DNA of 64,000 nucleotides from Labia minor (taxonomy: Eukaryota; Arthropoda; Insecta; Dermaptera; Spongiphoridae): the NCBI GenBank assembly GCA_963082975.1, contig OY720345.1, positions 1,067,001-1,131,000 on the forward strand, in the 5' to 3' direction. The position numbers and the translations under genes were made by a program. The first letter of the stretch is position 1, and each line of letters starts with the position of its first letter. Of the stretch, positions 12,290 to 25,489 are shown piece after piece. The notes below the pieces were generated by a model. It searched no databases and was not told where the DNA came from. It worked only from the letters and a program-made list of their open reading frames with translations.

Positions 12290-12660
12290 TAGTCCTCTCA
12301 TTTCCTCCGCGCTTTTATTTCATATTCAAAGAGCATTATGGCAAAGCACCGCAGAAATATTTCATTATTAATCACGTCTAATGGGATATTAATATTTTTA
12401 ATAAGAGACGCCATTTCATTTCCGATGCAATTTCGAATGCATGATCGAACAAGGGTTGCAAGATTCATCAAGGTCGGTGGGGACACTAATGCCATCCATG
12501 TCAGCGGGTACCCGGGCGTACTCTGACAGACCGGTGTACACGATGTACGCGGCAATGTTCAGGCCCAATTAGACAATCAATCAGTGGCGAGTAATTGGCG
12601 GGTGTCGGCGCCCAAACTACCCCTCCTCCAAAGGAAAGGAATGACAACCACGAAATTAAA
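12290..12660. other. Unique G+C-raised block with Exd/Hox-like sites
   Basis: A compact GC-richer block. It contains ATCAATCA at 12576-12583 (Extradenticle/Pbx-type), CCAATTA next to it and several ATTA cores. A 51-codon minus-strand frame between stops (12416-12568) reads like protein, with IVYTGLSEYARVPADMDGIS in the middle, but it lacks an upstream start or obvious splice acceptor. Regulatory sequence is more likely than an exon. Confidence 0.4.
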
Positions 12661-13009
12661 TTGTTTAACAGAATACAGACTCGATTCTTCTTTGAATGAC
12701 TATTAAATTAATTATTATTATTAATAATAAAGAAGTATGTAAGTAATAAATTAAAAATTAACTTAACTAATATTAATCAATTTTGAATTGAAAGTAATTT
12801 TAAAAAATAACAGTTTATAATATATTTATTTATTTATTTCTCGTAAGGTTGAATATACCTAAAATAATTATATTTTTGTGTAAGTTTGTAAGGGATATAA
12901 AAGGATTTGCCATCTATTTATACCAAATTGATATAATCTCTCTTATTTTCTCTATAAATAAAAGCCCACGAGAGTAAGGATAGTTAGTTTGATTAAATAG
13001 GGAGTGGAC

Positions 13010-13270
13010 TGAATGTGCGAGGGTTGAAATTTGAAAGCAATACGATTCCTTGGGTTCGAGCTTATCTCTGATTCTCTGTGGAGTTTAATGAAGATTTAAT
13101 AGAGCTGAGAGTCGATGATGGAATGGGGTTCGATAATCCGCCCCACCTTCTCATTCAACTCCTTTCTCTCCATTTCAGCAATTCTCCCAATAAGTTTACA
13201 ACGCGCACCAAAGAGATCAAAATGTCAGACCAAAGCAACACTGAATAAATTGCATTGAGCATTTTTCTAT
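13010..13270. other. Unique block, possible regulatory sequence
   Basis: It includes GAGATCAAAATG (TCF-like) near 13216 and a pyrimidine-rich stretch at 13140-13190. No ORF or repeat match. Confidence 0.3.
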
Positions 13271-13300
13271 TTCGTTTTTTGTCTCATCTATCAACATGAA

Positions 13301-13320
13301 TCTCTCTCTCTCTCTCTCTC
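13301..13320. repeat. (TC)n microsatellite
   Basis: Ten TC units, ending at a G. Confidence 0.9.
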
Positions 13321-14145
13321 GCTATACCTAAATAACTATTTATTTATCTGGATATAGACATGAGAAACAAAACAATATACATCTATTATTTATATTGCAG
13401 TTTGTTTTGTTTGTTTTTTGTTCTAGGGAGATTCAAACTATATTCAAAAATGGAGAAAAGTCATTGGGCTAATTTTTAAAAGAGGATATGTTAATCCATC
13501 ATTTTTATATTTCATTTGCTAAAGGGAATAAATAACATAACCAGTAGGATTAGAATTTATTCGATTATAATTAAAAGTAAATAATGACATCTTGTTTTGA
13601 TATATAATTGGAATTTATTATTGGAATTGTTGGAAGCAAAGAACCCTCTTTCGAATTCTTCAGCATTAATGAAAAAATAATTGAATACTTTTATTAAGTT
13701 TGAATTGTGGATACTAATATTAATAATGTAAGTATATAATATGCAATAAATTCTTGATTGAGAGGAATTATAAAATAAGTCCCAGGAAACTAGTACCACT
13801 CAACAAGAAACATAAATTACGCGAGATTAGAAATTATAGATGTAAATGTAAAATGGTCAAAAATGGCAACCTTGTTTAATAAAATAAATTAGATAAAAGG
13901 TATTTTATTAAAAAAAATTGTTGGTAAAAACTTTATTTACCCCTATACCCCTGAAATAATCTCTAATATTTGGTTGAAGGTCTTTACGTAATACCTATGT
14001 TTTCATTTATTTGATTTATAAAATTAAAAATAACTTTGCAAACTCATTTGGTCTTCCAACAAACGTACAAAATTTAAACATATACAAATTTTCATTTTTT
14101 TTTATTTAAATACGGTTTAATATAAAGTGTCATAATAGGGCGAAT

Positions 14146-14662
14146 GTGCCAGTAGTTGACACATTAAGGGCGACTTTATGGAAAAAATTGATATTTTGTG
14201 TTTTTTATCAGATATTAATTTGAGTTTTGGGAGATATGATTCATTGGTTAATAATGAAGAATTTATCGGCAAATCTGCAATTTGCTATTTTTTTTATGTA
14301 TTTTTGATAATTTTTTTAACATTAGCAACTAAAAGCACCAGTAGTTGACACCATTAATATTAGATAATATGGACATTCAATTAATAATATTTAATATTGA
14401 TGTCAATACTAAAAATCAAAAATAAAAATAAACACATTAGTAATTTGCCTCCTTAAGCATTCGAAGAACAAAAATATTAAAATATCCAATTGTTCGATTC
14501 TATAAAAAGTAAATGTTGTGCCATTTACTTATATTTTTAAATTTACACATCTTCAATAGAGAAGGAATTACATATTTTCATATAGGCGCGCATTTAGAAA
14601 TGTTTAAACAGATATAAATCTTATTATCCGATATTAAATGTACAAGTGTCAACTTCTGGTAC
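14146..14662. repeat. Three copies of a short motif in a possible MITE relic
   Basis: GTGCCAGTAGTTGACAC (14146-14162), GCACCAGTAGTTGACACC (14335-14352) and the inverted GTGTCAACTTCTGGTAC (14646-14662). The first and third could be terminal inverted repeats of an element of about 517 bp. No target duplication identified. Confidence 0.4.
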
Positions 14663-14699
14663 ACTATCAACTAATTGTACATTTACACTAATTGTTGTA

Positions 14700-14830
14700 C
14701 AGAAATATTGAATGTTCTTAGCGAGATAAGATTTATTCTAATGTTGTCCGAATTGGTCTTAATCGCTATTGATAGAAGCAATTTGTAGATATTGGCTCCT
14801 ACACCAGACCAACTCATTTAATCATCCAAT
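14700..14830 (-). pseudogene. Small LINE RT relic
   Basis: On the minus strand it resembles the GFRPNRTT-type RT segment and its flank (ending AAGAACATTCAATATTTC), as also found at 25300, 32150, 32800 and 55850. It is heavily decayed. Confidence 0.4.
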
Positions 14831-14904
14831 TTCGATGAATAATCTAAATTTCAAAATTTGACTAGAACATTTTCCGTTTTTTTTTTTTTTTATTTTAAAA
14901 TATA

Positions 14905-14905
14905 C

Positions 14906-14942
<37 letters not shown>
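14905..14942. repeat. (TA)n(GA)n compound microsatellite
   Basis: TA units to 14920, then eleven GA units. Confidence 0.9.
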
Positions 14943-14943
<1 letters not shown>

Positions 14944-15479
14944 TCTAATTATAAATATACGAAAAGTTTATTATTGTTAATATGAATTTTTTTTTTTTAT
15001 ATAAATTTATTTATATATAATTTTATTCTAAACATTGTCAAATATATAATACCTATATTTTAATATTACAAATAATTATATTCAAATTATAAAGTATTTT
15101 AATTGAACTCGTATTTCTGAATTTAATAGCAAGTTGATTTTCAACTTTTTTCTATTTTATTTGCATATGATTGATTACTTGTATTAAAATTTAAACAAAT
15201 TCAAATATTATACAATTTAATATTATTTTTTATTAATATCATATCACAAAAAATATTTTTTTTTTAAATATAATAAATAAAAAAAAGAAAGATTTTAATA
15301 CATTACAATAGAATATAATCATTTAGGTTTAAAACAAATTTAAAATATTTAGCCAATTTTTAAAAAAAAAAAATTTCTAACAACTCATTTTTAGCATTTG
15401 TCTAAAATATCATATTTCAATTTTTATATAATCTATAAATTATTTTTTCATTTAAAATATAGTAGTAATTAATAAAGAG

Positions 15480-16345
15480 AGGAGTTAGTCAGGGGTGCAT
15501 ACTATTGCCTCTTCTATCCAATCTATTAATTCGGAGGTGAGATTCAGGGAATCACTGGAGGACGTTCCGAGTGGAATTAAAGTGAACAGTAGGCCCTAGA
15601 AATAACATTCGATATGCGGACGACTCAGTGATCGTAGCAAAGTGTCAAGCAGAACTACAACATATGCTGGACAGACTAGTAGAATATAGTGAACAATATG
15701 GCCTGAGCATCAATACAGCAAAAACAAAAGTGCTAATGCGCGCTATTTGCTAAAAAAAAAAACCTAAAATCGAAAGATTGAGCAAATCGAGTCCTTCAAA
15801 TATCTGGGTACACAAATTACCAAGAATTGCGAAAGAAAAAAGAAAATAAGATCAAGAAAGACGTTCACTAATATGAGAAAATTATTCACAAGACCTGAAA
15901 TTAATCTCACATTAAGAGTCAGAATGATGAGGTGTTATGTTTTCCCGATTTTCTTCTCTGTGTGTGTTGTGTTAGGCTTGGACGTTAGATGCTTTTCTCG
16001 AGAAAACAAATTGAGGCTTTTGAAATGTACATACCTGTACCGAATAATTCTGAATATTCCATGGACCAAGAAGGTTTCGAACCAAGAAGTTCTCACCCGC
16101 ATGAAGAAGATAGCCGAAATCCTTTTAACGATCAAGAGGTGAGAAATATGAAATTCTTCGCCTGATTATCGAGGGGAAGAGATCGGTGGGTAGGCGCGCC
16201 AGAACTCATGGCTTGGAAATCTGCTTAGATCCGTAGATGGTTTGGGCGTTCATCAATTGACATATCTTTAGAGCTGTTGTTTCCAAAAGATGTCTTGCCA
16301 TATGGATCGCTAACTCCTCTTTAGGGAGAAAGCGTCTTAAGAAAA
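15480..16345 (+). pseudogene. Non-LTR retrotransposon reverse transcriptase relic (5'-truncated)
   Basis: Translation across frameshifts gives a decayed motif B (GVSQGCILLPLL), a retained motif C with catalytic dyad (IRYADDSVIVA), then EYSEQYGLSINTAKTKVLM (motif D). Degraded C-terminal parts follow, related to the minus-strand element at 62600-63965, ending VVSKRCLAIWIANSS. An AGAAAAAGAAG-type tail follows at about 16340. Both RT aspartates of YADD are present, but multiple stops kill the frame. Confidence 0.8.
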
Positions 16346-16734
16346 AGAAGTTATTAATAATTGAGTAATTAAACTAAAAACAAAAACAAAGATAATATAA
16401 TTTAGTCATTTTAATTAAAGTTTTAAAAATAATTTTTACTTCATAAAACACTAAAAAAATAATTTCTGTTTTTTTTTTATTTGACATAAATAAAATGTAT
16501 ATCTTATAAATATAAATTTATACCCTTTTTACATAAAAAAAGAATAAATATTCAAATAAAATAAGAATAATATAAAAAAATTTAAAAAAAAATACTAAAT
16601 ATAATCTAAATATTTTATTAAATTAATTAATGTGACAATTTATTTATACATTAAATTATTTAATTGAGTGTGCGAAACCCACACTGTTGGTTATTCGGGC
16701 TAACTTTGTCTTCAATAAGATTTTTCACCTCCAA

Positions 16735-16862
16735 TGAAAAAATATCAGACCGACAGCTATGAGAAATTCACTTTTGGATTCTACAGTTCATGAAACGTAA
16801 AGATATGCAAAAAATTTTTAATTTTTCTGAGCAAAACATTTTTTTATATATGTATATAATAG
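16735..16862 (-). mobile_element. Helitron family C 5'-end fragment
   Basis: On the minus strand it starts TCTATTATATACATATATAA and continues with the same sequence that follows the 5' ends at 31156 and 19015 (TTGCTCAGAA..., TTTTGCATATCTT, ACGTTTCATGA, AATCCAAAAGTGA). No matching 3' end located. Confidence 0.6.
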
Positions 16863-17439
16863 AAAGTCATAATATTCCAATTCTAATATTAGTATATATT
16901 TATCTTTTACTAGGCTGGTACATTTTAATTATATAATGTTTTTAAAAACAAAAGAATCGTTAATTAAGTAATTAATTTAAATTATCTTCTTTTTTATCGT
17001 AATTTCATTTAGATTTTTTCAAAAGTATATAAAAAAAATTAATTGATGTTTTAGAACTACAAGCCAAGAAGTTAATTGTAAATCGATCTTAAGCGTCAAG
17101 TGTATTAAAGGTTTGTTCTATAAAAAAAAAAAAAATGTGCATACCATTTATAAATTAGAGGTTGGTGGTTTTTTTCCACCATCACACTTGATTTATTACA
17201 CTTTTTTTTCAAACGCAAATGAAAACCAGATAGATTTCATATTCCATGAAAGAGTAGTTCAAAGACTGAAATTAAAATTTTATAGGAGCAATTTTTTGAA
17301 TCGATCAGATATGAAATTTCCCAAGAGTTTACATGAGACTGATATGAAGTGAAAAGATAGGAAACCCCTAACCAGGGAAACGTTAATAAAGCTCCATTGT
17401 TTCAGATGACAAGAAGAGGTGAGTAGGAAGTGAAGTATA

Positions 17440-17720
17440 GAGTTTGGTGTCAGCCTCAATTTTTTCTTTTTGTTTTTTTTGTTAACGTACCAAAGATAGA
17501 CAGGAGAGTAGGATCTTGCGGTCCATCGCGCTCTGAATGGTGAATTGCTACGTTCAGAGTCGTTCCACCGGATTCATCCAACCGGACAGACAGATGCTGC
17601 CAAATCTGCCATCGGCAGGGCATATGGCCGCTCGATGTGCTGTTTGGGGTCTATCGAGATTAGAGAACATCATGGCAAACCATATTATCCATACTCTCGC
17701 ATAGTCACTTTTGAAAATCA
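17440..17720. other. Unique G+C-raised block
   Basis: GC-richer island at 17500-17690. A 62-codon plus-strand frame (17545-17733) covers it, without a recognisable domain or splice context. Possible regulatory sequence. Confidence 0.3.
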
Positions 17721-18514
17721 TTATCAATTTTAGGATTAAACAAGGGGTTCCTAATATTTTAGGATTTAGCTAGCTTGTTTTCCAATAAAACATCACAAAT
17801 AACTCGCATATTTATTTTGACGAAGGTATAGTAGATTAATTGGATCGAAAAAAGTTGGTAAGCAAATCGAAATTTTATTTTATATTTTATTTATGTGATT
17901 TTTAATTTAATATAATATTCATTTTATCCCGAAAAAATAATATAAATGAAAATATTTACCAACTAGTTTTATAAAATTATTTTCATTAAAATCATATAAA
18001 AAAATTAGGTAATCATTATTTTTAATACATTTTGGAACTTTAGAATATAAATCCTCAAGACAATGCACAATTAATTCATTCTGAACCCCAAAATATTATT
18101 AGGGAAATAAAAATTATGTTTGTTTATGTATAAAATATTAAAACAATTGGTTTTTCATCGAATTTTTTAAGGAAAATATCGTGATGAAATGTCAGAGGGA
18201 GGATTACTCGCTGCTGCTGTCTACTTCAATCTATTGTATGTCCAAAGAATAGATAAAATTCATTCTCTTTGACTTTCCTCGATGATATTTGTTCACATTA
18301 ACTTTTCTTAGAAGGAATATATGATATGTATAAAACTAAACTCGTTCAAAATGTTATCATATACTCTTTTGTAAATAACGTGGATTTCTGAGGAAAATTA
18401 TTATCCAAGAGGTAATTTTTTTTTTTATCTCAGGACTAGAAGTACAGCTTAACTATTAAGTAAGTAATTTTTCGTTGAGTTCTGATCTAACAATAAGACA
18501 AACACAGCGTAGGA

Positions 18515-18650
18515 TGCTCAAAAAGGCATAAAGCGCTCATGAAACTCTTAACCCGAAATTTTGCTTGAGAACTGAAACAGAAAACCCAAGCTTATAAACC
18601 AAAAATCTCATAACACAGGCAATCATAAACCGAGATTCTATTGTAATTGT
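18515..18650. repeat. Possible pogo/Tigger MITE end
   Basis: The repeated AAACC/AAACT-type phrases (CATAAACCGAGATTCTATTG at the right edge) resemble the repetitive subterminal part of Tigger-type elements. The outer boundary is decayed. Confidence 0.35.
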
Positions 18651-19009
18651 TAAAGTAACTATAATCTATAAAGATATACAAGCAAACGTCGTTAAATGTT
18701 GTCTCTTATTAAGTCATTTCGTTTTAACGTCTTTACTCTAAAATACAATTTTTTTTTTATTTCTTTATTTTAAACTTATTTATCATCATATGTAATTTCA
18801 AGTTTACGCTGCTAAGTTTGTTAGATTTAAACTTTAACTGATAACGTAGTAGAATATGATATTTATTAAAATGTCAACTTGTTTAATAATTATGTACTTT
18901 TTCTTGTTCAATACAACTTTTATTATAACATTATTTCAATCCCTTTTATTAGATCGTAAGCGATGTTACGCATCATCGACGTTATATGAGGTTTACCTTT
19001 ATATATCAT

Positions 19010-19190
19010 GTATATAACGTTTTTGTTTGAACATTGCTTAGAATTTAAAAGTTTTTGCATATTATCACGTTTCATTATCTAGAGCCTAGAGTCTAGAGTG
19101 ACAGATCCAAAAGTGACTTTAGAATTTTTCATGATTATCTGTCTGGGAAATGGTAAGATTATAGACTCAATATTGGCGATAATATAATTA
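19010..19190 (+). mobile_element. Helitron family C 5'-region fragment
   Basis: It aligns with the first 230 bp of the 31156 copy (GTTTTTGT...ACATTGCT, CAGAATTTAAAA, TTTTTGCATAT, CCAAAAGTGACTTTAGAATT, ATAGACTCA). The TCTG repeat has shrunk to two units. Confidence 0.65.
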
Positions 19191-19305
19191 GTAAAAAATA
19201 TTATATAAAAAAGAGAAATAAAATAAAAATTAATTATTTCTTTAAATAAACGATTGGACAAAGGAAGATCGAGATAGTATGTAAATTAAATAAAAAAATT
19301 ATAAA

Positions 19306-19339
<34 letters not shown>

Positions 19340-19889
19340 TAATATATAAGCATAAAAATGTCTTTTAATAAAGGAATGCCATTAAGGCAATATTTAAAAT
19401 CAATATTGACAATTTCACGTTCATTCATTTTACCTAAAAAGTCAACAATGTGTAATTGGAATAGGATCGCTTGATAGTATGGGACATTTGTGTCATGTTT
19501 TCAACCTTTTCAAGTGCTCATAAATTACATAACATATTTTTCTTAAAATTGGAGTTATTGGAAGAGTAGCCAATGGATTCTTGTGAGAGTGTAGAGAGTT
19601 GGATGGAAGAAAGAGTGTAGGATCATTATTCGGGATAGAGAGGACAGAGAGACATCTCTGACCAATACAACAGTGGCACAGGATCCTACACATCGAGGCT
19701 AAACTAAAAAGTTACTGTCCAACCAAGATGTATCATTGACTGCTTGGAAAGAAGTAATCCTTTAATTCAAATTTACTTCTTTCCTAATCAACCTTCCCTG
19801 GATTCACCCTATTATTTTCTATTAATAATCAACAGAGTGCTACCAATTAAATTAAAGATCAATTTTATTCATTTTAAATCCATTGTTTT

Positions 19890-19892
<3 letters not shown>

Positions 19893-19920
<28 letters not shown>
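19893..19920. repeat. (AC)n microsatellite
   Basis: About 14 AC units. Confidence 0.9.
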
Positions 19921-19924
<4 letters not shown>

Positions 19925-20034
19925 ATAATAAGCCAATATATATATATATTGTTTCTTTTTTTTTCAACATGTATAATATTTTTTTACTAATTATATATAT
20001 ACATATCAATACATATATATATATATATATATAA

Positions 20035-20548
20035 TTTTTCATAATTTATTATCTGTAAATTGATTTTAAGACTCATCTATATCTCTTTATAACTCTCTCT
20101 CTCTCTTTATAAAAAAACCTCTTCCGCCATTTCCAATCTCAACCCCATCGCACTCGATCGATGAATCCCTTTCAAAAAAGAAATTTAATTTTATTACCAT
20201 GAATGTTCTTTTTACTGATTTCCTTTACAACTCATGTTACGTATTAAATCTCCCACAGAATCAAGCTTCTAATATTAAAAAGATAATATAAATATTTCTT
20301 TTGGAATAATACATATAATAATATTCATAATAGATTAAAAAAAAATATTTCTAATACAATTCTTATTTCTATTAATTTTATCTGAGATATTCAAAAGAAT
20401 AATCATTTGTTGGATTAGATTAGAAAAAAGAACAATAAATATATACTAATGTATATATAATTTGAAAATGAAATAAATAAATGTGATCTCTTTTTTCAAA
20501 TTTGATTGCTTGAGGCTTCCACAAAATGCTTACTTTGTCTTTATTAAA

Positions 20549-20579
<31 letters not shown>

Positions 20580-21940
20580 AAAAACAATATAAAAATATCT
20601 TAGCTTCGGGGAAGACTTAAATTTATAATTACCAAGTTATTTATTTTTAAATAACATCTTAAAAGTATGTAAGAATAAATTAAATAAGTAATTTTCTTGA
20701 AAAAGCAAACTCGAGCTTAGGAAAAGGATTATCTTGACCCCTCAAGCAGTCTTAACACAGAATCACCCTCCTATATTTTGATATTCTATTATAACTGAAA
20801 AATACAACTTTCTCAATATTATCTTTATATGTGTTGAATTTTTTTTTTTAGATTTATTTTGAATTACAATAAAAAAAAAACAAACATTTTTGGACAGTTA
20901 AAAAGATGGAAATTGAAATGGTTGATTAAAGGATCTATAAACCCAGTCTTTAACTATTATTAAGATCTGAACGATAAATTTGCTTGTTCTTTTTTTTTTT
21001 TTTTTTTTTTTTTGTCCAATTCGGCTAACTGGTTTTTCTACAGATTCCCTGGGGCGGTTCTTCTGTTTTGGAATCATCGTCGAAAAGCTACAGTTGAGCA
21101 ACTTGGCGAGATTGCTGTTCAAACCAGCAATCCCACCCTCATCTTGCACACTTAAATGTATTACTTTGACAAAAATAAATTAAATCATTAATTTAACTCG
21201 TAATCATTTCAAACGCAAAAGAAGACAATATCCAATTCGATTAAATAAAAAGCATTCCATTCTATTCACTGTCAGGTTAAGAAGTATAAACAGAGAGAAT
21301 AAGATTTAATCAAGAAATGTCCAATGCGAAGAGTAGGAAATGTTCTTCAAGGTTAGCAGGTGTTTTAAGATGAATAAGAATAGAGAAGAGAGGAGAGGAC
21401 ACAGTGTTGTATGGTTTCACGATTGGACTTTTCAATTATATTCTAAATTAATATATAAGATATCTCCGAGTATATATGTTGTATTATGATACAACATAAG
21501 ATAGAATCTAAATCTAGATTTAAAATTTGATTGAATTGGTGTGTGTTCAGGTGGATTTATTATATTTGAATTGAACTAATAATAAATTAATTACTATTAT
21601 ATCACTTTTAGCTCAACTGAAAAGCGTGTTAGGTTGTATAATGCTCATTATTATTGTTTACAATCAAATACAACGATTGTCTTTATATCTCCACTAAAGG
21701 TATATCAACGATGTTCAGTCGAATGGTAGTATAACAAGTAACTCACACTAAAGCATTATCCAATAACATCTTTGGAAACACAAATGTAAAATTTGAATCC
21801 GATATTCCAACCAGTTTAAGCAGCAATTTATTACCACCATAAAACTTTGACATTATTAAGCTGATACTAAAAGCATTGCTCTCAATGTTTAACGAGAATG
21901 TGTAGCTAATGAATGTAAAATAACGCGCAACGAAGCCTGT
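20035..21940. other. AT-rich intergenic DNA
   Basis: It holds a CT run near 20095, an AAT run (20558-20580) and a poly-T of about 23 at 20990-21013. A small GC-richer patch at 21020-21140 is crossed by frames on both strands but shows no domain. Confidence 0.5.
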
Positions 21941-22150
21941 AAACTGAGTCGATGGTGGAGGCACGTGGACATTTTGTATGTGCCATTCTTACTCCACATA
22001 AATGGGTATTACCATAGAAATGCAGGCGGATAAGGAGGAGAGGGAAGAGAGGCGTTATTCGAACAAAACGATTCGATTAAGTAGGCAAACGGTGATACAG
22101 ACCCCGATACGATTGTATCGTGGCTAAAATCGACAAACGAATCGATATAT
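21940..22150. other. Unique block, possible regulatory sequence
   Basis: It contains dense short inverted pairs (CGATACGATTGTATCG at 22107-22122) and ACGATTCGATTAAG. No ORF, no repeat match. Confidence 0.3.
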
Positions 22151-22199
22151 ATATATATATTTGAAAAAGATGAACGAGATGAACGAGATGAACGCAATG

Positions 22200-23640
22200 T
22201 TTTCCAGAATTACATTACATGACATTAATTAAGAAAATACAATTTAATTTATTTTTCTTTTAGGTGAAACCCAGATTGATTTTTCATTTCAAAAGCTCGC
22301 AGATAGTATAAGTATTTAATTATTTATAAATTAATATAAGTATTTTAAAAATAAATAAAGAGATGAAAAAAGAGGTGAAAAAAGGAAAATAATTGTAAAT
22401 TTTTTAATATTTATAACTTCTGTGTTCTTATATTTGAATGTTATATAATTCTTTGTAATCTAACATATATATACACTCTTTATTTGAATTCTGATTCTTT
22501 TTCACTATTTCATTTTAATCATTTATCAAAATAGAGCTGTTTATAAGAGCTATTATCCATCATTACTGGTTATTACATAATAAACTTATTATTGAATTAT
22601 TATTAAATTATTTGTTGAAAGTTTTTGATTAGGAAGTATTTTTTGATAATTTTTATTTGTTTTTGTTTTTTCATTCATTGTCTTGAGAGAGACTAAAGCT
22701 GCTTTTCACTGATGGCATAGATTATTTATTGGAAATAAAACAAACTTCTAAATTTGTTTGATTCAAATTCTAAATATTATTCTCTTATCAATAATATTTA
22801 CCATTCATTCATAGGTATATGTTTAGGTTTTATATATGTATATTTATTTCTATTCATTTTCATTTTGATCAACCAAATACAATGTTTCATTCTTCATAAC
22901 TTTGATTTCATAATTCTACAAATTAAAATGATAATTTATGAATTAGTAATATACTTAATATAAAAGAATACTAAAATCATCTAATTAAAATACTATATAA
23001 TAGAAAACGTCAGTATATCGATTTACTTGTTAGTAAAAATGTTAACTAATGTTATATTCATTAACAAATTTGTATTAGATTTCATTTTTAATATTAATTG
23101 GTATTATATTAATTCCCAATCAAAAGTGAATTATAAAAAAATAATGTTGATTTTATTTGATTTATTTTAATGTATTTCAAATACCACATTTAAAGAGTTT
23201 AGTGTAAATTTTATTATTATTTTTATATTATAACAAAATTTTAAAAAATAAGCCTGACTAAATTTATGAATGAATTGCCTCATATATAACGAAAAACGTT
23301 GGGCGCATTTAGTTTTATTTATTTATATGAAACATCAAGTTATTTTTTTGTAATAATAACAATTTTATTAAACACCACTCACTTCACTGCCTAGAAGTAG
23401 TTTCATTTCCGACAATGAATATAAAATTAATATTAATTCTAATAATTCCCATACAAATAATAATTTTATTTTAATTTCTAATATTCAAATATCATTTCAA
23501 TTATTCTTATTTAATTTATTCTAAAAGTTGGATTTGTTATTGATAATATAAAAATTAAAATATGATTAGTTTTAAATTTTTGTCTTTTTAAAATTGGGTA
23601 AATTCCTCAAATTTGTTTTAAATCCAAATTATTGTATTCT
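22200..23640. other. AT-rich intergenic DNA with a decayed Helitron piece
   Basis: Around 23440-23540 is a fragment matching the Helitron interior also seen at 31620 and 41930. The rest is low complexity. Confidence 0.5.
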
Positions 23641-23641
23641 A

Positions 23642-23980
23642 CTAGCTGCTCAGACCGCCTCTTCCCCCTGTACCTCGAAGTAATACATATTATTTGGTTG
23701 AAAGTTTATATGCCAAAGGTTTTCATCCATTTTGTTTCAATCAGTATATTACATAAAACATTCATTTCTTTTTGTGTTCTTATTTAAAATATATTTTAAT
23801 TTAATCAGTAAATCATGTTATTATTGTATATGTTATATCTATCTCTGTGGTTCCACGGTACTCGAAAATTCTTGGCCACAACAACCACATTTCTCCAAAT
23901 GTTCCTATCCGGAGTTATAACCATCTAACTCCTACCTTGTCCCATCTCTCTCATGTCCCTTCCTATATTGTCCACCTATA
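23642..23980 (-). mobile_element. Helitron family C 3' end with a LINE relic, decayed
   Basis: The minus-strand terminus is intact: GAGCAGCTAG then T. Both hairpins are eroded. About 200 bp inward the antisense of the LINE C-terminus appears (CTCGAAAATTCTTGGCC, CACATTTCTCCAAATG), as in the other copies. The 5' end was not found. Confidence 0.65.
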
Positions 23981-24494
23981 TTAAAAACTTAGGTGAAAAT
24001 CCAATAATGAGATCAAAATTAAAAATATTTATTTATATAATCTTAAAGATTATAAGAGGTAATATAGTCGGAATGTGAATGTTTTCAGTGTGTTAAATAA
24101 GTTAAAGTTGTAATTAATAAATAATAAAAATTTGAATCTTTGTTTACAGAGAAACCAATAGATCTTATTATTTATCCTAAATAATAATTCACTTGTCTTA
24201 TAAAACGACAATTAATGTTATTTTACTTGTCTTATATATATAAGTATATAAATTTAAAAATTAGAATATTTGAATTTGTATAAATTTTAATACTTATTAA
24301 TAATTATAAAACTTTAAAATTTGTATACTTATATTATAATATTAAAATTGGGGTATTATTTGAGAATTATTAGAATAAAATTAGATTTTGATAAATTTAT
24401 AAAAAAAAAAAAAAAAAAATACTTATAATAATCATATATACACACTATTGGAATAATATTATAACCTCTCTCCCTTTATTTTAAATTCTAAAAT

Positions 24495-24954
24495 AAGCTG
24501 GAGTGTCTCCACTCGACTATCTCGCAATTTGAATTGGATTAAATAACATAATATATTATATTTAAATTAAATTTAATTAATTATAAATTATAAATAATAA
24601 ATATTAAACCAGCGCATGTTTGGTTTTTTATTGATGGCACCATGGCACGTGTTGGCGCGTGAGATTTGCAGTATTAAAAAATTAATTCTGGTAATTTCAG
24701 CGAATCAATCAAGCTGAAATTCTATATATAGCAGTTTTATACAATTATTAATCATGTGAAAAATTATCAAACATATATCTTTATTTTTACGATCACTTTA
24801 GAGGAAAAAAAATTAAAACGTTGTAGGTAATGACCCTCTTCCGGTTGAGCTACATTTCTCAAAAGTTGATAGAAAACTATGAATTTTGAATAATGCTCAT
24901 GTACCAAATTGCATCATTCTAGCTCAAACCGTTTTTGCGTAATCTTGCCTACAT

Positions 24955-25037
<83 letters not shown>

Positions 25038-25156
25038 GACAGACATTTTTCTCAACCTTAGTGAAAATGATTCAGGAACCTTCAAAACGTATAAAAACAT
25101 CAAAATCTCAACATCGAAAATTTTCGTGATCGCAATACTATCTCTGGCGAGATAGT
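24495..25156 (-). mobile_element. Family A element, copy 2 with expanded microsatellite
   Basis: Reverse orientation: the 3' hairpin (GAGTGTCTCCACTC) lies at 24500-24514 and is followed by ACTATCTCGC. The 5' hairpin ACTATCTC...GAGATAGT closes it at 25137-25156. The core tract is expanded to an ACAT/AC/AT compound repeat at 24950-25038. Confidence 0.75.
24950..25038. repeat. (ACAT)n(AC)n(AT)n compound microsatellite
   Basis: It lies inside a family A element, at the position where the other copies have a short TG/TATG tract. Confidence 0.9.
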
Positions 25157-25159
25157 AAA

Positions 25160-25400
25160 AACAGAAAATGTTCTAGCCAAATTTAGAAATTTAGATGCTT
25201 CATGTAACATATGAATGTGTAAATGAATTGGACTGGAAGAGGTAACAATTTATATGTTTCTTCTAATCTTACGAGGATATGAAAGGCGAAGGAGAATATT
25301 AAAGCCAAATCGGACCACATTAGATCAAATTTAATCTCGTTAAGAACATTCAATATTTCTGTTTACAAATTATTCAGAGTTTTGTCAAAGCGTATCACTC
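25160..25400 (+). pseudogene. LINE RT relic (finger region)
   Basis: It matches 32040-32240 closely (GAAATTTAGATGC, TGGAAGAGG, CTAAGAACATTCAATATTT, AAGCGTATCACTCAC). The block contains the GFRPNRTT-like RT segment, now with stops. Confidence 0.5.
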
Positions 25401-25489
25401 ACAAACACTCAGTTTAAATTAAAACATATATGTATAAAATAAAATGACAATTTGAATTTGTTTAAATTTGTAAAAAATTTGTTTAATGA

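Noticed and set aside
17545-17733. 62-codon plus-strand frame
   Set aside because: No domain and no flanking splice sites. Treated as part of a non-coding unique block.
19493-19720. Minus-strand 66-codon frame with serine/leucine-rich sequence
   Set aside because: Composition is not domain-like and no repeat match was found. Left unassigned.
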